From: Engelhardtia mirabilis
Lineage (GTDB): Bacteria; Planctomycetota; UBA1135; GCA-002686595
Direction: 5' to 3'
Length of the DNA: 64,000 nt
Assembly (NCBI RefSeq): GCF_007748095.1
Contig: NZ_CP036287.1
Span: forward strand, 2,790,001 to 2,854,000
Under the pieces are notes generated by a model. The model saw only the letters and a program-made list of their open reading frames with translations, did no database searches and was not told the origin of the DNA. Position 1 is the stretch's first letter; each line of letters opens with the position of its first letter. The position numbers and the translations under genes are program-made. This document shows, piece after piece, positions 8,370 through 16,369 of the stretch.

Positions 8370-10274
8370 GTGGAGATTCAGCCTGTCGTCGTCGGCACCG
8401 CCGGTCACATCGATCACGGCAAGTCGACCCTGGTCCGGGCCCTGACCGGGATCGATCCCGATCGGCTCAAGGAGGAGCGCGAGCGGGGGCTCACCATCGA
8501 TCTCGGCTTTGCCAACTTTGCCCTGGCCGACGGGAGGCGGGTGGGCATCGTCGACGTGCCGGGGCACGAGCGTTTCGTTCGCAACATGGTGGCGGGTGCG
8601 ACCGGGGTGGACCTGGTGGTGCTGGTGGTGGCGGCGGACGACGGGGTCATGCCCCAGACTCGCGAGCACCTGGCGATCATGGAGATGCTGGGGCTGGAGC
8701 GGGGCTTGGTGGCGCTCACCAAGATCGACGCAGTGGACCCGGAGCTGGCCGAGATGGCGGCCGAAGAGGTGGGCGAGTTCTTGGCCGGGACCTTCCTCGC
8801 CGATGCGCCCGTGATGCCGGTCTCGGGCGTGACGGGCGCCGGTTTGGAGGAGTTTCGCGAGGCCCTGACCGCGCTGTGCCTCGAGGCACCGACACGCTCG
8901 GCTGGGGGCGTCTTCCGCATGCCCGTGCAGCGCGTGTTCAGCGCCAAGGGCTTCGGGACGGTGACCACGGGCATCCCGGTCAGCGGGACCGTCGAGCCAG
9001 GTGACGAGGTCGAGGTCCTGCCCCTGGGCAGGCGCAGCAAGGTCCGCGGGACCCAGGCCTACGGGCAGACGGCCGCGCGGGTGCGCGCCGGGCATTCGAG
9101 TGCGCTCAACCTGTCGGACATCGAACACGGCAGCGTGCGGCGCGGCGACGTCGTGGCGACGCCGGGCTACTTCCGCGCCGCGGACATGTTCGCCGTGCGG
9201 ATCCGCGCCCTGCGCGACCTACCCAGACCGATCAAGGACCGCACCTTGGTGCGCTTCCACACCGGCACGGCCGATCCCCATGGCGAGCTCGTGCTGCTCG
9301 ATGCGAGCGAGCTGAGACCGGGGGCCGAGGTTCTGGCCCAGGTGCGGCTGTCCGAGCCGATCGTGGCGGCGGCGGGGGATCGGTTCGTGCTGCGGCTGCT
9401 GAGTCCCGAGCGAACCCTGGGCGGCGGGGTCGTGCTCGAGTCGACCGAGCACCGCCTCAAGCGCGACCGGCCCGAAGTGCTCTCGCAGCTGGCCTCGGCC
9501 GAGAAGTCCCTCGACTCACCTGCCGCGCGAGCGCTCGCCGTCATGGAGCGGCGCGGACCCAAGGCCGCGTCACTCGAAGAACTGGCTGCCGAGCTCCAGC
9601 AGCCGCGGGCTGAAGTTCAGGTGCTGGTGGAAGAGTTGCGCGAACAGGGCTTGGTGCTCGCGCTCGGGCGTGCCGACCGTTTCGCCGCCGTCGGCGCGGT
9701 GGAAGACGCCCTCGCCCAGCTCGAGATCCATGCCAAGGGCTTCTACGCCGACCACCCCCTGCGTCTGGATGTGGGGGCGGGCGACCTGCGCGCGCGGACG
9801 GGTTGGGCCAAGGGCGAGCTCGAGCCGCTGCTCGAGCGCGCGGCGCAGGTGGGGCGAGCGGAGCATCGCGGCGCGGGAGCCTGGCGCTTCGACGCCGTCC
9901 GTCCGGCGGACCCCGCGGGGCTGGGCGCGGAGCTGGAGGCGGTCCACTCGAAGCTACGCGCGGGGGCCCACCGGCCTCCCGCGCCCGACGAGCTCGGCGG
10001 CGACGCAGCTCGCACCACCGCGTTGCTTGACCGGCTGGTGGACGAGGGCCGCGCCGTGCGCGTGGGTCCGGAGTTCTACTTCGATCGCGGGGCCTTCGAC
10101 GCGGCCGTGACCGCAGTCAAGGAGAACTGCGCCGCCAACGGTTCGCTCGATATCCCCAAGCTCCGCGAGCGGCTCGACACGACGCGCAAGTGGGTCATCC
10201 CGCTGCTCGAGTACCTGGACGGCATCGGCGTGACGATGCGCCAGGGATCCCACCGGGTCCTGCGCTCGCGTTAG
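8370..10274 (+). CDS. selB: Selenocysteine-specific translation elongation factor
   Basis: 634 residues from the GTG at 8370. SelB delivers Sec-tRNA to UGA codons marked by a SECIS hairpin. The N-terminal GTPase shows G1 GHIDHGKST (residues 12-20), the SelB-typical GLTIDLGFA, G3 DVPGHERF and G4 TKID. EF-Tu-like domains 2 and 3 follow (VQRVFSAKGFGTVTTG), then C-terminal winged helices from about residue 370 to the end (AARALAVMERRGP... TTRKWVIPLLEYLDGIG) that bind SECIS RNA. The frame is open upstream, but the homology begins exactly at this GTG, 7 nt after a TAGGAT box. selA, selD and tRNA-Sec are not in the window. The gene converges on a P-loop kinase gene across a 43-bp double-hairpin gap. 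Confidence 0.95.
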   Translation: MEIQPVVVGTAGHIDHGKSTLVRALTGIDPDRLKEERERGLTIDLGFANFALADGRRVGIVDVPGHERFVRNMVAGATGVDLVVLVVAADDGVMPQTREHLAIMEMLGLERGLVALTKIDAVDPELAEMAAEEVGEFLAGTFLADAPVMPVSGVTGAGLEEFREALTALCLEAPTRSAGGVFRMPVQRVFSAKGFGTVTTGIPVSGTVEPGDEVEVLPLGRRSKVRGTQAYGQTAARVRAGHSSALNLSDIEHGSVRRGDVVATPGYFRAADMFAVRIRALRDLPRPIKDRTLVRFHTGTADPHGELVLLDASELRPGAEVLAQVRLSEPIVAAAGDRFVLRLLSPERTLGGGVVLESTEHRLKRDRPEVLSQLASAEKSLDSPAARALAVMERRGPKAASLEELAAELQQPRAEVQVLVEELREQGLVLALGRADRFAAVGAVEDALAQLEIHAKGFYADHPLRLDVGAGDLRARTGWAKGELEPLLERAAQVGRAEHRGAGAWRFDAVRPADPAGLGAELEAVHSKLRAGAHRPPAPDELGGDAARTTALLDRLVDEGRAVRVGPEFYFDRGAFDAAVTAVKENCAANGSLDIPKLRERLDTTRKWVIPLLEYLDGIGVTMRQGSHRVLRSR

Positions 10275-10279
10275 GACCC

Positions 10280-10316
10280 ACGGCGCCCCTGCGCCGTCGC
10301 GAACTCGCGCGCGACG
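10280..10316. terminator. Paired hairpins between convergent genes
   Basis: ACGGCGC-CCCT-GCGCCGT (10280-10297) and CGTCGCG / CGCGACG (10295-10316) share a few bases, so they are alternative stems. They fill the 43-bp gap between selB and the opposing gene and could stop transcription from either side. Confidence 0.45.
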
Positions 10317-10317
10317 T

Positions 10318-10869
10318 TCAGCCTCCGACGATCGCGCGGGCCCATGTCAGGCGCGCCCGAGCGTCACCTGTCGACTCCGCTCGACAGACCTGCCCGGCGG
10401 GAGCAAAGCGTTCCAACAGGCCCTCGACGATCGACTGGAAGCGCAGTTGGGTCCAACGATCGGTCGAGCGCACGCCGTCGTTCTCCAGCGGAATCGCGCC
10501 CCAGGGCAACAGGAGCACGTGGTCGTACTCCCGGCCTTGCTCGAGCAGGCGCGCCATCGTGCGTTCGGTGCGTTCGCGGTCGGCCATGAAGCCGTAGTGC
10601 AGCCAGAACGCCGCGAAGTCGTAGGGCGAGCGGTCGGCGACGAAGCCGGTCGCGGCACAGGCCACCTGCTGTTCGTATTGCTCGTCCCACAACTCCTCGA
10701 TCAGGTCCTCGTAGTCGCCTGGCCCGAACTCGTGCAACCGCAAGCCGCCCTCGAGCCTGCGACGCATGCCCTCTTCGATGAAGGGCAGCCCCAGCTCCTG
10801 CGCGAGGCGACGCCCGAGGGTCGTCTTGCCCACGCCGGCCGAGCCCGAGAGGGCGATGCGCGGCCTCAA
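10318..10869 (-). CDS. P-loop NTPase / nucleoside-kinase-like protein
   Basis: 183 residues. Walker A is SGSAGVGKTTLG, within the first 18 residues. The body (LPFIEEGMRRRLEGG, ADRSPYDFAAFWLHYG, YDHVLLLPWG) resembles the AAA_28/NadR-type ATPase and nucleoside-kinase group. The start is inferred as a TTG that overlaps the upstream TGA in the form TTGA; the first Met lies beyond Walker A, so a non-ATG start is required. The gene is translationally coupled to the histidine phosphatase upstream. The substrate cannot be told from sequence; a nicotinamide-ribose or deoxynucleoside kinase role is possible but unsupported. Confidence 0.72.
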   Translation of the reverse strand: MRPRIALSGSAGVGKTTLGRRLAQELGLPFIEEGMRRRLEGGLRLHEFGPGDYEDLIEELWDEQYEQQVACAATGFVADRSPYDFAAFWLHYGFMADRERTERTMARLLEQGREYDHVLLLPWGAIPLENDGVRSTDRWTQLRFQSIVEGLLERFAPAGQVCRAESTGDARARLTWARAIVGG

Positions 10870-11504
10870 GGGCGAGGCTCCAGCCAGGGTCGTTCCCCGA
10901 GGCTCTCGAGCACGCAGCCCGGCTCGCTCCAAAGCAGTCGGGTGTGGCTGCCGGTGGCCGGGGCGAAGCGCAGGCACTGATCCAGGGGACTGCCGAGCAG
11001 GGTGGCGAGCAACACGCGGATGACTCCCACGTGAGTGACCACCGCAGTGCGGCTGTCCAGCAACTGCTCCCGCTCCGCATCCCACCAGGCGCCCACGCGA
11101 TCCGCCAGGTCGCGCAGCGACTCGCCCCCGGGCGGGCGGGTGCCCGCGTAGTCGTCCCAGTAAGCCGTGACCCGCGGGCAGTCCTCGGCGCTGATCTCCT
11201 CCCAGGTGCGGCCCTGCCAGGCGCCCATGGACTGCTCCCGCAGGGACTCGCGGAAACCGGGCTGGATCCCGGTGCGCGCTCCCAGGGCCAGGGCCATGGA
11301 GCGGCAGCGCGGGAGGTCGCTCGAGACGATGCGGTCGATCGGTCCTTCGCAGGCCGCGAACCAGTCCACCAGGGCCGATTGTTGCCGCTCGCCCTCCTCG
11401 GACAGGCCGGTGTCGAGCTGTCCGCGGACCACCCTGCGCTCCAGGTCCCGCACGGCCCCGTGCCGCAGGAGGTGCATTCGAGCCACCCGCGTCTGGGGCA
11501 TCAT
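10866..11504 (-). CDS. Histidine phosphatase (phosphoglycerate-mutase superfamily)
   Basis: 212 residues. The catalytic RHG motif is in MHLLRHGAVRD near the N-terminus, with the second conserved arginine in VSSDLPRCRSMA, the Glu in SMGAWQGRTWEE and the second His in VTHVGVIR. These are the full phosphohistidine phosphatase active site. The start is one of two adjacent ATGs (11504/11501) preceded by a GGAGG 2-3 nt upstream. It could be a cobalamin alpha-ribazole phosphatase (CobC) or a general sugar or nucleotide phosphatase; no cobalamin genes lie nearby. It forms an operon with the P-loop kinase gene, overlapping by 4 nt. Confidence 0.85.
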   Translation of the reverse strand: MMPQTRVARMHLLRHGAVRDLERRVVRGQLDTGLSEEGERQQSALVDWFAACEGPIDRIVSSDLPRCRSMALALGARTGIQPGFRESLREQSMGAWQGRTWEEISAEDCPRVTAYWDDYAGTRPPGGESLRDLADRVGAWWDAEREQLLDSRTAVVTHVGVIRVLLATLLGSPLDQCLRFAPATGSHTRLLWSEPGCVLESLGERPWLEPRP

Positions 11505-11719
11505 CGCCTCCGTCGCGCGTCCGAAACGCTCTCCCGCCGCCTGGCCGCCGTCCACGGGGCAGAGCTTGGGGGGTGGGAACTCGCGCGACAAGTCCGCGTT
11601 GGACTCCGGTCCGAGTGGCCCCGCGGCCGATACCGGAGCGGCGAGCAGGCTCCCCCCCGCAGCGCGCGCGGCTCCAGGAGCAACTCCCGACCCACGAAAC
11701 CATGGTCGGCCCTGACCCC

Positions 11720-13441
11720 ATGAATCGCGATCAAGACGCGGGCGAACCCCGTGAAGACCACCTCGAGCTCGACCTCAACCCCGGCAACGCGGGCGGTGAC
11801 GCCCCTGCGTCCCCGTCGGTCAACCGGCCGGCGGAGGGGGCCAGGGTGGTGACACCCGGCCAGGCCTCCAATCGGGCACCCGGCGGGGGAGGGGACTTCC
11901 TGGACCTGACGGGAGCCGTGGCGGACGAGGATCCGGCCCCCGCTTCGGCGGACCATGCTCCTCTGAGCCTCGAAGACGAGGCGCCCGACATCTATGCCGG
12001 CGTCGACCGTTCGATGCTCGACCTCGAGGTCGATGAACAGGAGCCCGGGCCCACAGGGGCGGACGCCGCCTCGGACTTCGACGCCCAAGAGGTCCAAGCG
12101 CCCGAGGCCATGGAGCCGGTCGCGGAGATCGACGAGCAACCGTCGGCGGACGATGGCGCAGGCTCCAACCTCGACCTGGACCTCGACGTCGACGACCCCG
12201 CGCCGCGGATCACCACCGCCGCGACCGCTACCAGCGAGCCCAGCGGGCTCGAGGCCGACGCGGACGACCTGGAGATCACGGACGACGCCCCCGAGGGCAC
12301 CTACGAGCGTCCGCCCGAGGCCCAGGGCATGGGCGCGCCGGCTGTCCCCGTGGCCATCGGCGACGAGTCCGAGTCCGGGGTCACCGAGGACGAGGGGATC
12401 TTCGATCGCGATGGTCTGGGCATCGACTTCGACGCGCCCGCCGAACGCATCGGACCGCCGCGCGGCGCGATCGTCGGCGCAGCCCTCGCCGGCGCCGTGT
12501 TGACTGCCGCCCTCGCGATCGTCGATCCCGGCGGCGAGCCCGAACTGATCACGCCCGAACTGCGCGTCGCTAGCGTGGACCCGGCTGACCCCCGCACGAC
12601 GGATGCCGAGACCGCGGCGGTCGTCGACGAGGACCGGTCGGATGCCGAGATGGACGCCGGTGGCGACGCGCCGGAGAGGACCTTTGGCCTCTTCAACCGC
12701 GACTTCGCGAAGCTCTTCAGCGACCCCTTCGGACAGGAGTCCGCGAGCGTGGGCAACGACGACGAAGTGGTCGAACCCTCCTATTCCCCTGAGGAGCTGG
12801 CCGCCATGGCCCTCACGTCGGGCGGAACCGGGGCCCTCCCCGCCGGGCTCGGCCAGCTCTCCGCGAATGCCGACGGCTCCCTGGTCAACGACGCGGCCGA
12901 ACTCGATCGCGAGAGCCGCACCGCCGAGCTCAGCATCCTCGAGCAACTCAACATCCCCGAGGACATGTCCGGCCTGCGGATCATGCAGCAGGAGGACCTC
13001 GAGGACATCTGGCTCGGCAACGTCCTGCCGCCCCGCGGCGTCGACGGACGTCGCAATCGACTCACGCCTCACGTGGGCCCCGTGCGCCTGACCACCGACC
13101 TGGGCGAGATCTTCGAGGGCGACCTCTACTCCATTGGCGGCGGCGAGGTCTCGCTGTCCACCCACCTGGGTCGCATCACTTTCGAGGCCTCACAGGTCGA
13201 GTTGGTGCAGCGCCTGCCCGATGTGGCCGGCGCGGCGGCTGACGGCGACTCGAGCCAGCCCGGTGAGCGCGTCCGGGTCCAGACGCCCGGCGGCTGGATC
13301 CAGGGGCGATTGCTGTCCCGGGACGGGGCGCGGGTAACCCTGATCACCGACACGGGCGGACGGATCACCCTCGAGGGCGCCAACGTCCAACTGCTCGGGC
13401 AGCGCTCCGGAGGCGCGTTCTTGGCCCCACCGCGCCGCTGA
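11720..13441 (+). CDS. Acidic single-span membrane protein with two C-terminal beta repeats
   Basis: 573 residues from the ATG at 11720 (an ATG at 11702 is also possible). The first about 250 residues are strongly acidic and low-complexity, rich in Asp/Glu with Ala/Pro (LDLDLDVDD). One membrane segment follows (AIVGAALAGAVLTAALAI, about 253-270) with no signal peptide before it, so the acidic arm is likely cytoplasmic and the C-terminus outside. The last about 120 residues contain two related segments, VRLTTDLGEIFEGDLYSI and VRVQTPGGWIQGRLLSRD, each followed by a GRIT(F/L)E strand; they look like a duplicated small beta-barrel of Sm- or SH3-like size. I recognise no family. It is divergent from the phosphatase operon. 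Confidence 0.75.
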   Translation: MNRDQDAGEPREDHLELDLNPGNAGGDAPASPSVNRPAEGARVVTPGQASNRAPGGGGDFLDLTGAVADEDPAPASADHAPLSLEDEAPDIYAGVDRSMLDLEVDEQEPGPTGADAASDFDAQEVQAPEAMEPVAEIDEQPSADDGAGSNLDLDLDVDDPAPRITTAATATSEPSGLEADADDLEITDDAPEGTYERPPEAQGMGAPAVPVAIGDESESGVTEDEGIFDRDGLGIDFDAPAERIGPPRGAIVGAALAGAVLTAALAIVDPGGEPELITPELRVASVDPADPRTTDAETAAVVDEDRSDAEMDAGGDAPERTFGLFNRDFAKLFSDPFGQESASVGNDDEVVEPSYSPEELAAMALTSGGTGALPAGLGQLSANADGSLVNDAAELDRESRTAELSILEQLNIPEDMSGLRIMQQEDLEDIWLGNVLPPRGVDGRRNRLTPHVGPVRLTTDLGEIFEGDLYSIGGGEVSLSTHLGRITFEASQVELVQRLPDVAGAAADGDSSQPGERVRVQTPGGWIQGRLLSRDGARVTLITDTGGRITLEGANVQLLGQRSGGAFLAPPRR

Positions 13442-13519
13442 TTCTCTGGGGCGCGGCCCCCTGGGGCCCGATTCCCGGCGATCGCGGTTCGAACGCGAAA
13501 CCGGGACACCCTGGGGCGT

Positions 13520-13525
13520 TAGCCT
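13520..13525 (+). promoter_or_regulatory. TANNNT box, putative leaderless promoter
   Basis: TAGCCT followed by 6 nt and an ATG at 13532; a start site 7 nt after the box would be the A of the start codon. Confidence 0.5.
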
Positions 13526-13531
13526 GTGGGC

Positions 13532-15070
13532 ATGAACTGGGGTCGAGTCCTGCTCGCGCCGCTCTTGATCTGCGTCGTGGCCCTGTCCGCGAACGCCGAC
13601 GAGACCGTCAGCGACTTCAAGAAGCTGTTCAAGAAGTTCAAGGAGCGCTCGGAGCGCATCGAGGCGGTCCTGGCATTGACCGGGATCGACGAGCCCGATG
13701 TGGTCGGGGCTCTGGCGCCCGTCATCACCGACGACGATCCGGAGGTTGCCCGGGCGGCGATGGACATCCTCGCGGCCCTGCGCGACCCGGCGTCGGTCCA
13801 GGCGGTGGTCGGCGCCTTGGTCGGCGCCAAGAAGGCACCCGAGCAGATCGCCTGGCTGCGGGTGCTGACGGCCAGCGGCCAGGAGCCCGGCGAGGAGGGT
13901 CGCGAAGCCCTGTTCGACCTGGTCAAGGAGCGCGATTGGCAAGTCCGTTTCCGCGCCCTGCAGACCCTCACCGCGGTTGGCGGGGAGGGCGTGGTGGTGG
14001 CCCTCATCAAGGCCCGGGGCGACGACGAGTTGGCCGTGCGTTGCGCCGCCATCGATGGCTTGGCGGCCCTGAAGGCGCCCGAGACGGTGGACCAGGCCCT
14101 GGCGGCCCTCGCAGTCCCGGACTGGCAGGAACGAGCGAGTGCCGTGGCGGCCCTGGGCAAGGTGCGTGAGAAGCGCTCCGTCACGCCGCTCATCGAGCGC
14201 ATGGCGCTCGAAGAGGGGCGGCTGCGCGCGGACATTGGCGCGACGCTCGAGGGCCTGACCGGGCGTGGGTTCGGCGCGCGCCTGGAGCTGTGGAAGAGCT
14301 GGTGGGGGGCCGTCGAGGCCCGCTTCGAGCTGCCTACGGTCGAAGAGCTCGCAGCCGCTGAAGAGGCTCGTGCCCGCGATTCGGCCCAGTACGCGCCGAT
14401 CGAGGAAGTCAGCTACCACGGCGTCAGTACGCCCAGCCGTCGCATCCTGTTCGTCCTGGACGTGTCGGGTTCGATGGACAACTTGGTCACCGATAGAGAG
14501 CGCTTCAAGGCCGAGGACTACCGCTCCTGGTCGCGGATGGACGTGGTGCGACGCGAGCTGCAGCGGGCCGTCGAGGGCCTGGCGGACTACGTCGAGTTCA
14601 ACGTGGTGGCCTTCGCCTCCGAGGTTGATCCTTGGCGCAGCAAGCCGGTCAAGGCCAACGTCCTGCAGAAGCGAGCGGCGATCGACTGGCTCGACGGGCT
14701 CGAGACGATCGGCGGCAACGAGGACCAAGACCTGGCGGCTGTCGGACTCACGGGTTCGGCCAACCTCGAGGCGGGCAAGACCAACTCACACCTGGCGATG
14801 ATGTATGCCCTGGGCGTGATGGACGAGCGCGGCAGGCGCCTCAAGGCCGACGAGTACGCCCTCGAGGTCGACACCATCTTCTTCCTCTCCGACGGCGACC
14901 CGTCCGTGGGGGAGTTCGTGGACCCCGACGACATCCTGCGTGAAGTGCGCGAGGCCAACGAGCTGCGCAAGATCGTGATCCACACCTTCGCGTTGGGTCA
15001 CTTCCGCAAGACCTTCATGGAGCGCCTGGCAGCGGAGAGCGGCGGAACCTTCGTGGACCTGGGCAAGTGA
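13532..15070 (+). CDS. Secreted HEAT-repeat plus von Willebrand factor A protein
   Basis: 512 residues. A short signal peptide (MNWGRVLLAPLLICVVALSANA) is followed by about 220 residues of helical HEAT-like repeats (DPEVARAAMDILAALRDP; LAVRCAAIDGLAALKAPE). A vWA domain begins near residue 300 with the MIDAS motif DVSGSMD, then the conserved Asp in FLSDGDPS. It likely binds a divalent metal and a protein partner outside the cytoplasm. HEAT-vWA fusions are common in planctomycetes but have no assigned function. The start at 13532 is preferred over GTG 13526 because it gives the signal peptide and fits the TAGCCT box. Confidence 0.85.
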   Translation: MNWGRVLLAPLLICVVALSANADETVSDFKKLFKKFKERSERIEAVLALTGIDEPDVVGALAPVITDDDPEVARAAMDILAALRDPASVQAVVGALVGAKKAPEQIAWLRVLTASGQEPGEEGREALFDLVKERDWQVRFRALQTLTAVGGEGVVVALIKARGDDELAVRCAAIDGLAALKAPETVDQALAALAVPDWQERASAVAALGKVREKRSVTPLIERMALEEGRLRADIGATLEGLTGRGFGARLELWKSWWGAVEARFELPTVEELAAAEEARARDSAQYAPIEEVSYHGVSTPSRRILFVLDVSGSMDNLVTDRERFKAEDYRSWSRMDVVRRELQRAVEGLADYVEFNVVAFASEVDPWRSKPVKANVLQKRAAIDWLDGLETIGGNEDQDLAAVGLTGSANLEAGKTNSHLAMMYALGVMDERGRRLKADEYALEVDTIFFLSDGDPSVGEFVDPDDILREVREANELRKIVIHTFALGHFRKTFMERLAAESGGTFVDLGK

Positions 15071-15078
15071 TGGCGTGT

Positions 15079-15097
15079 CTCCGGGCTTGCCCCGGAG
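15079..15097 (+). terminator. Short GC hairpin after the vWA gene
   Basis: CTCCGGG-CTTGC-CCCGGAG beginning 9 nt after the stop. No T-run follows, so it is a weak terminator candidate. Confidence 0.35.
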
Positions 15098-15242
15098 GCG
15101 CTCGGCGCTACGGCCCGCGTCCACGACCGAGCTCGGGCCGTTCGGTTCACGCCCGGATGCGGCTGTCGAGCAGTCTGGAGGGGCGAGGACGCTCGGGACT
15201 GGATCCCTGGGGGCGGGACCCCCGGAGCCGGGGCATCGAGTG

Positions 15243-15284
15243 ACTATCTGCCCCCGCGGAACGACTATCTGCCCCCGCGGAACG
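15243..15284 (+). repeat. Two-copy 21-bp tandem repeat upstream of tRNA-Pro
   Basis: Perfect copies of ACTATCTGCCCCCGCGGAACG at 15243-15263 and 15264-15284, ending 18 bp before the -35 box of the tRNA promoter. Confidence 0.95.
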
Positions 15285-15302
15285 ATGGGAGGATCACCGG
15301 CC

Positions 15303-15330
15303 TTGACTGCGGCCCCTCCGCTGCTATTGT
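15303..15330 (+). promoter_or_regulatory. Sigma-70-type promoter of tRNA-Pro
   Basis: TTGACT (15303-15308), 16-bp spacer, TATTGT (15325-15330); predicted start about 7 nt before the mature tRNA. This is the most canonical promoter in the window. Confidence 0.75.
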
Positions 15331-15343
15331 TCCGTGTCCCAAT

Positions 15344-15420
15344 CGGGGTGTGGCTCAGCTTGGTAGAGCGCTGCGTTCGGGACGCAGAGGTCGGAGGTTC
15401 AAATCCTCTCACCCCGACCA
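15344..15420 (+). tRNA. tRNA-Pro (anticodon CGG)
   Basis: 77 nt with CCA encoded. The acceptor stem CGGGGTG pairs with CACCCCG, followed by discriminator A and CCA. The D-arm has AGCTTGGTAGA. The anticodon arm is CTGCG-TTCGGGA-CGCAG with CGG at positions 34-36. The T-arm contains GGTTCAAATCC. It is a single gene with its own promoter. Confidence 0.97.
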
Positions 15421-16369
15421 CGACACTTCCCGAGGCCCTGGCGGACCCTCCCTGGTTCGGACCACAAGGACCTCGAGCTGCCCGAGCGCGCCGGAATGCC
15501 GGTCTCGCGATGATGGGCGGACAGGCACGGGCGGGCAGGGCAGTCAGGCAAGGAGTCGAAGTCGGGCCAAGTGTTCGACCCGCGGCCGATGCCGCGGCAT
15601 CCCTTGGGCTGCCTGAGCTGACGGACCCAGCCGAGTGATTCCGCTGACGGCCGCTCGAAACGGAGTCGAGTCGGACGGTCAGCTTCGCCCGGAAGTTGAC
15701 TATTCTCGACGCGCGACGTGAACTCGAGCAGCGTGAACTCGAAGCCTGCAAGGCCTCTCGATGCCTGCACGCGGGGGGGCCACGGAGACTCCTCGAGGAG
15801 CCGGCCGAGTGGCCTGTTCATCGCGGCCCTTCCAGGGTCGTCTCCCACCGAACGCGATCGAGAAGCGGGTAGACCATCGCCCCGAGCGCCGGGCTCGCCC
15901 ACCGGCGGCAAGTGCCGAGCGGGGACGTGACCAGAGAGTGGCTCGACGACGAGACCCTTCTGAACCCTTGAATCCGGCCCGCTGAGTCCGACCCGATGGT
16001 CGTCAGCGGCCCTCTGAGAAACACCGCTCGGGTTCACCCGGGCGAACTGACTGCGGCTGACCGGGTGACCTGCGGCGTTTGTGCCTGCAAGAGCGCCCGT
16101 CAGGGAGCCGCAACCGATCCGAACGCGGTTGGCCTCTCCCACGCCATTCGAGGGCTCCTTCGAGCCTCGATTGCGCTGAAGGGGACTCGCCGCCGCAGCC
16201 ACGGACCCGAGCCGAGTCGCCCCTCGGGGCGTCATCAGAACGACTCAAACAAGAGACAAGCCCGTGCCTGGTGGTCGCCGATGCGACCTCACGGGCCGGA
16301 ATTCGCGACCGATCTCATCGGTCGCTCGGGATGCCGCCGCGAGGGTGGCGTCGTGAACGGACCCCCAGC
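15421..16369 (+). other. Long non-coding interval: rho promoter and leader
   Basis: 949 bp between tRNA-Pro and rho with no convincing coding sequence. The only promoter-like element seen is TATTCT at 15701-15706, which would give rho a leader of about 660 nt. No known riboswitch or RNase P, SRP or tmRNA signature was found. Long, often autoregulated rho leaders are known in other bacteria. Confidence 0.5.
15701..15706 (+). promoter_or_regulatory. Putative -10 box of rho
   Basis: TATTCT in the context GTTGACTATTCTCGAC; no good -35 at 16-18 bp. Confidence 0.35.

Noticed and set aside
10318..11721. A single 467-residue protein covering both the phosphatase and kinase region
   Set aside because: The upstream part of that frame is out of phase with the well-conserved histidine phosphatase and has no domain; the two genes overlap at TTGA instead.
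15421..16369. Known structured RNAs (RNase P, SRP, tmRNA, cobalamin or c-di-GMP riboswitch) in the rho and lipoprotein leaders
   Set aside because: None of the conserved core strings of these RNAs was found by eye on either strand.
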